From SAR86 cluster bacterium (GTDB lineage: Bacteria > Pseudomonadota > Gammaproteobacteria > Magnimaribacterales > D2472): a DNA stretch of 64,000 nucleotides. How positions within the stretch are numbered: position 1 is the stretch's first letter; every line of letters starts with the position of its first letter. This document shows, piece after piece, positions 60,923-64,000 of this stretch. Where the stretch lies: positions 986,170 to 1,050,169 of the forward strand of contig CP097973.1 in assembly GCA_023703655.1 (NCBI GenBank), read 5' to 3'. Position numbers and translations under genes: made by a program. The notes below the pieces were generated by a model. That model had not been told where the DNA came from, made no database searches, and saw nothing but the letters and a program-made list of their open reading frames with translations.

Positions 60923-62670
60923 TATTTTACAATTTCATAAATGTTTATAAAAATTCTGTTTTTTCCACTGCCTGCCATGTTACTAAAGCAATTTGTAACA
61001 TTTGAGTCTTTTTTAAATGAATATTTTAATTTTGAATTTACAGAATAAGAATTCTTGATATCCTCCAAAAAGTTTATGGAAAGATAGTCATTTTTTGCGT
61101 CACCACAAAGATCAGAGTTTGCACAAATTATCATAAACGAAGAATTTTCAGATTGATCTAATTTTCTTTTTGTATGTAAGTATGTATATGGGGTTTCATT
61201 GATCCATTTTCTCGAAAAATTATTATTAATATATGGAAAAAAGTTTAAATTAGTAGTGTGGCCATATGCAGCAATATATTTTACGTTATTTTCTTTTATG
61301 AGTGATTCAATGTTCACAAGCTGAAATCCGTCACGTCTTGATTCACGAATTTCATCAAAATTAAAAAAATATAGACTTAAGCTGATGCCAAGAATAACGC
61401 TAGAAAGTATTAATTTAAAATTCTTTAATTTCTTACCCAGCATAGATGATATTAAATAAATACCACTAGAGACGAGCACGATAACTACTGGTAACAATGC
61501 GAGTGAGTGTCTTGTGGGACTAAAAGTAAGCTTTTGTATAACTATCAAAAAAATCCATGTCAAAATGCTGATTAAGATAAAAATACTTAACCTTCGGAAA
61601 TTTTTTCGTTTAACTAAATTATAAAATCCTATTACAGAAATTAATAATACTAAGGCTACATAAAAAACTGAAAATCCATTAAGTTCCGATGTAAACCCAA
61701 GAATTCCATATAGCACTTTGAAAGAATTAATAAAAAAAAATTCAAAAGTATAAAATAAGCCTTCTAAAATATTATTTGCCTCTGGTTGATATAAAAATTC
61801 TCCATTAGGTCCTGCATTCCAATGTACTCCAGGATTCATCGCAAGTCGCTCTTTTAAAAAAATAAAATAAATTAAAATCACGGATAAAAGATTTATTAAT
61901 AGTGCTGGCAATAGCTTAATTGCCTTGAGTGTAATGTTTTCATTTTTGCTACCTAACAAAATTGCAATATAAAAAGCTGGTAAAAAGAATAAGACTTGAT
62001 ATTGCGCTAAACACAAAACTGAAAGAAAAATGCCTGCTAGACAAGATCTCCTAATGCTAAATTGACTAAAATTTATTTTCAGCATGATATGAATCATTAT
62101 CAATATTGATAAAACGCCGAAAATGAAGTTTTCGCCCTGAGATGAATATATTAGAAACATCCAAGATGTTGTTAAAAAGAAAAAACCAGTAACTGTAAAT
62201 ATATTTCTGAAAATCTTATCCTCAAAATTATTTGCAATCTTAAGAATCATTAACAGACATAAGAATGAAAATATTAATGAGGGTAATCGTGACAAAATTA
62301 AAAAAGATTCATATGAATTCGAAAACAAAATTAAAATACCAGTCAGCAAAAATTGTAGTGGAGCAAATGTGCTTATCAAAGCTATACTCATTGCACCAAG
62401 AAACACTTTCGTGAGTGTGAAAATGATTGGGATATCTAAAGTTGAAGATGCTATTGTCAATAAAAAGTCGTTTGAAATGTACTTTTGTATCTGTTGAGAA
62501 AAAAAGTATTCGTCATATTGCTGAATAACATTTAAAAGGTAAGGACCAAACAAATCATCATAATGTGTAAAATGACTTGGAATCACTATAAATCGACTAA
62601 TTACAAAAATAATAAAAAGAATGGATAATATAAATTGAACCGAAAATATGTTGCCTAAAAATTTATTCAT
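60922..62670 (-). CDS. GT39/ArnT-like multi-pass membrane glycosyltransferase
   Basis: 582 residues with about 12 membrane helices. The first extracytoplasmic loop has FTHYDDLFGPYLLN (about 34-47), where the Asp-Asp pair matches the catalytic position of GT-C enzymes. A large loop after residue 270 (NPGVHWNAGPNGEFLYQPEA) and a soluble C-terminal domain (about 440-582) follow. It probably attaches a lipid-linked sugar to a glycan or lipid in the periplasm. It overlaps the nucleotidyltransferase-GT2 gene by 4 bases and ugd by 1, so the three form an operon. Confidence 0.7.
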   Translation of the reverse strand: MNKFLGNIFSVQFILSILFIIFVISRFIVIPSHFTHYDDLFGPYLLNVIQQYDEYFFSQQIQKYISNDFLLTIASSTLDIPIIFTLTKVFLGAMSIALISTFAPLQFLLTGILILFSNSYESFLILSRLPSLIFSFLCLLMILKIANNFEDKIFRNIFTVTGFFFLTTSWMFLIYSSQGENFIFGVLSILIMIHIMLKINFSQFSIRRSCLAGIFLSVLCLAQYQVLFFLPAFYIAILLGSKNENITLKAIKLLPALLINLLSVILIYFIFLKERLAMNPGVHWNAGPNGEFLYQPEANNILEGLFYTFEFFFINSFKVLYGILGFTSELNGFSVFYVALVLLISVIGFYNLVKRKNFRRLSIFILISILTWIFLIVIQKLTFSPTRHSLALLPVVIVLVSSGIYLISSMLGKKLKNFKLILSSVILGISLSLYFFNFDEIRESRRDGFQLVNIESLIKENNVKYIAAYGHTTNLNFFPYINNNFSRKWINETPYTYLHTKRKLDQSENSSFMIICANSDLCGDAKNDYLSINFLEDIKNSYSVNSKLKYSFKKDSNVTNCFSNMAGSGKNRIFINIYEIVK

Positions 62671-63998
62671 AATTTTCTTGCTGTTTTATCTATATAAATA
62701 AGGGTTCTTTTAATCAATTTTAACTTATTGCTTAGGCTACCACCTCCACCCTTAGCTTCACCAAATCGTCTTTTTGAAAAATTAACATCAAAACTTTTTA
62801 TTTTGAGTGACTGTATTCTTGCTTCTAATAAAATAAAAAGATCTAGTGAGAAATCGGTAGGTGGTTTTTTCATAGTAATTAATTTGTTAAAAAATGTTTT
62901 TTTAAATATCTTTGGTTGCGCATTGATATCTGGTATCCAAAAACCACATCTTATTAATACATATATCGACATACCAAATGTAAAGAATTGATCTAACAGT
63001 GGTCGTGATTTTCTTTTTCCTTTAAGAATGATGTCCTGAGTATCAGAGCATGTCATTAATTTATACCCATGGATTAAGTCAATAAGATCAGTCTGCAAAT
63101 CAGCATGTGTCCATGCCAATAGTTCATATTTTGCACTTCTCAAACCCAAACATATATCTCCACCATATCCATTTGCTTTTTCACTCCTTATTAGGTTTAT
63201 GTTCGTGTATGCATTTTCTGATATTGCTTGATCTATCTTATCTGGAGTTCCATCATTTGAGTTACCATCAACAATATTAATTTCATATTCAAAAGATGCT
63301 TTCTTTGCAAAAAAATTTATCTTTTTAAATAGTGGTTCTATATTTTCAAGTTCATTGAAAACTGGAATTACAATTGATAGTCCTAAATTAGATATTTTCA
63401 ACTTCATTGTTGAATGATAATCTTCATAATCTTTTGGAGTACCCCAACACAGATAATCAACATCTATTATTCTTACTACCTTCTTATCCTTAAGATAAAA
63501 ATTGATCAATTCATCAATATAAAATTTTTCTTTTTTACCAAATCCCTCTTGAATCATACTCTCAAGATAAGCCAAGAATTCAATTGAATTTTTGAACCAA
63601 AACATTCCTGTGGTGGCATGATCATCTAAGTAATTTTTACTAATTGGTTTTTTGAATGATAGTGACTTCACTAAACCTGTTGAATGGTTCATTTCTAACC
63701 AACTATGTGCAGATGGATTATTTTTTATATTTAGATCCCCAGAATGTGTTAAGACTATGGCATCTGCAATATCTTTTAATTTGTTAAATTTTTTATTATC
63801 AATAAAAAATCCATTGTCACATGCTCCAATAAACAGCTCATCTTGTTTCATTAAAAATTCTCTTGCAAGAAAGCATCCATAAGCTTGGTCAAGCTTCACA
63901 TGATCATGAATAAAAGTAACGTTTTTTATTTGCTTTCTTATGGCACTCTCCAAGCCATTTACGCAGTGTTCATAATCGTTAACACAAACTACTTTACT
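62667..63998 (-). CDS. sugar nucleotidyltransferase / GT2 glycosyltransferase fusion (5' end outside window)
   Basis: The frame is open to the right window edge (residues ...VVCVNDYEHCVNGLES precede the first usable start at 63953), so the N-terminus is missing. The first ~190 visible residues look like the second half of an NTP_transferase domain (KLDQAYGCFLAREF, CDNGFFI, VDYLCWGTPKDYEDY). The rest is a GT-A family 2 domain: LSIVIPVFNELENI, VDGNSNDGTPD, WTHADLQTD, resembling dolichol/undecaprenyl-phosphate sugar synthases. The protein may activate a sugar and load it onto a lipid carrier for the adjacent GT-C-like transferase (inference). Confidence 0.8.
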   Translation of the reverse strand, partial: SKVVCVNDYEHCVNGLESAIRKQIKNVTFIHDHVKLDQAYGCFLAREFLMKQDELFIGACDNGFFIDNKKFNKLKDIADAIVLTHSGDLNIKNNPSAHSWLEMNHSTGLVKSLSFKKPISKNYLDDHATTGMFWFKNSIEFLAYLESMIQEGFGKKEKFYIDELINFYLKDKKVVRIIDVDYLCWGTPKDYEDYHSTMKLKISNLGLSIVIPVFNELENIEPLFKKINFFAKKASFEYEINIVDGNSNDGTPDKIDQAISENAYTNINLIRSEKANGYGGDICLGLRSAKYELLAWTHADLQTDLIDLIHGYKLMTCSDTQDIILKGKRKSRPLLDQFFTFGMSIYVLIRCGFWIPDINAQPKIFKKTFFNKLITMKKPPTDFSLDLFILLEARIQSLKIKSFDVNFSKRRFGEAKGGGGSLSNKLKLIKRTLIYIDKTARKL

Positions 63999-64000
63999 AT

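Overview
The window is a dense, AT-rich (about 30% G+C by eye) stretch of bacterial chromosome. The gene set points to a streamlined marine gammaproteobacterium of the SAR86 type. Evidence for this is a homodimeric AceE pyruvate dehydrogenase with AceF, class II fumarase, ExoIII, a TonB-dependent receptor, YjbF/YjbH-type outer-membrane export proteins, several acyl-CoA dehydrogenases and a DUF3604 protein, with almost no spacer DNA. The lineage call is inference. No gene-free stretch exceeds 300 bases; the longest (54209-54441) is 233 bases. I found no insertion sequence, integrase, CRISPR array, rRNA or convincing intrinsic terminator.

Layout. 1-4.3 kb: a catabolic operon on + (AtuA-like C-terminus cut by the window edge, enoyl-CoA hydratase, two acyl-CoA dehydrogenase subunits). 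It carries a one-base frameshift in the hydratase and a perfect 344-bp tandem duplication of the start of the first dehydrogenase. 4.3-7.8 kb: a DsbA/HCCA-isomerase-like protein, the periplasmic protease Prc and exonuclease III. 7.8-17.7 kb: an accessory-looking block with two related PQQ-type sugar dehydrogenase genes (one frameshifted), GT-C-like membrane proteins, a 2-oxoglutarate oxygenase, a metallo-beta-lactamase-fold protein and an O-antigen-ligase-like protein. tadA and tRNA-Leu(UAA) are packed inside it. 17.8-27.1 kb: PepSY membrane protein, a phosphoribosyltransferase, TonB receptor, purine permease, apt, FkbM methyltransferase, guaA and guaB, which together form a purine salvage and interconversion neighbourhood. 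27.1-31.1 kb: phhB, fumC, a class II aldolase and an aldehyde dehydrogenase.

31.1-39.4 kb: a long minus-strand run with photolyase, an ELM1-like protein, a KdsB-like cytidylyltransferase, HpcH/HpaI aldolase, D-2-hydroxyacid dehydrogenase, IMPase-type phosphatase, SIS isomerase, Gfo/Idh/MocA oxidoreductase and a PQQ-type dehydrogenase. It reads like a biosynthetic cluster for an activated 2-keto-3-deoxy sugar acid (inference). 39.4-41.2 kb: a WecA-like phosphoglycosyltransferase with an unusual periplasmic insertion, coupled to a TerB-like protein. 41.2-46.5 kb: DUF3604 lipoprotein, carboxylesterase and a flavin monooxygenase. 46.5-53.2 kb: asnB, an SDR without its catalytic Tyr, aceF and aceE. 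53.2-54.2 kb: a luciferase-like oxidoreductase abutting tRNA-Pro(GGG). 54.4-64 kb: a polysaccharide export and synthesis locus (YjbE-like Thr-rich protein, YjbF, YjbH, an SLBB export protein without a signal peptide, UDP-glucose dehydrogenase, a GT-C-like protein and a nucleotidyltransferase-GT2 fusion cut by the window edge).

Two things need care. Both frameshifts lie in 7-base A/T homopolymers and are repaired by one added base, so sequencing error is as likely as real decay. Convergent genes overlap or nearly touch at their 3' ends throughout, so classical terminators are largely excluded there.
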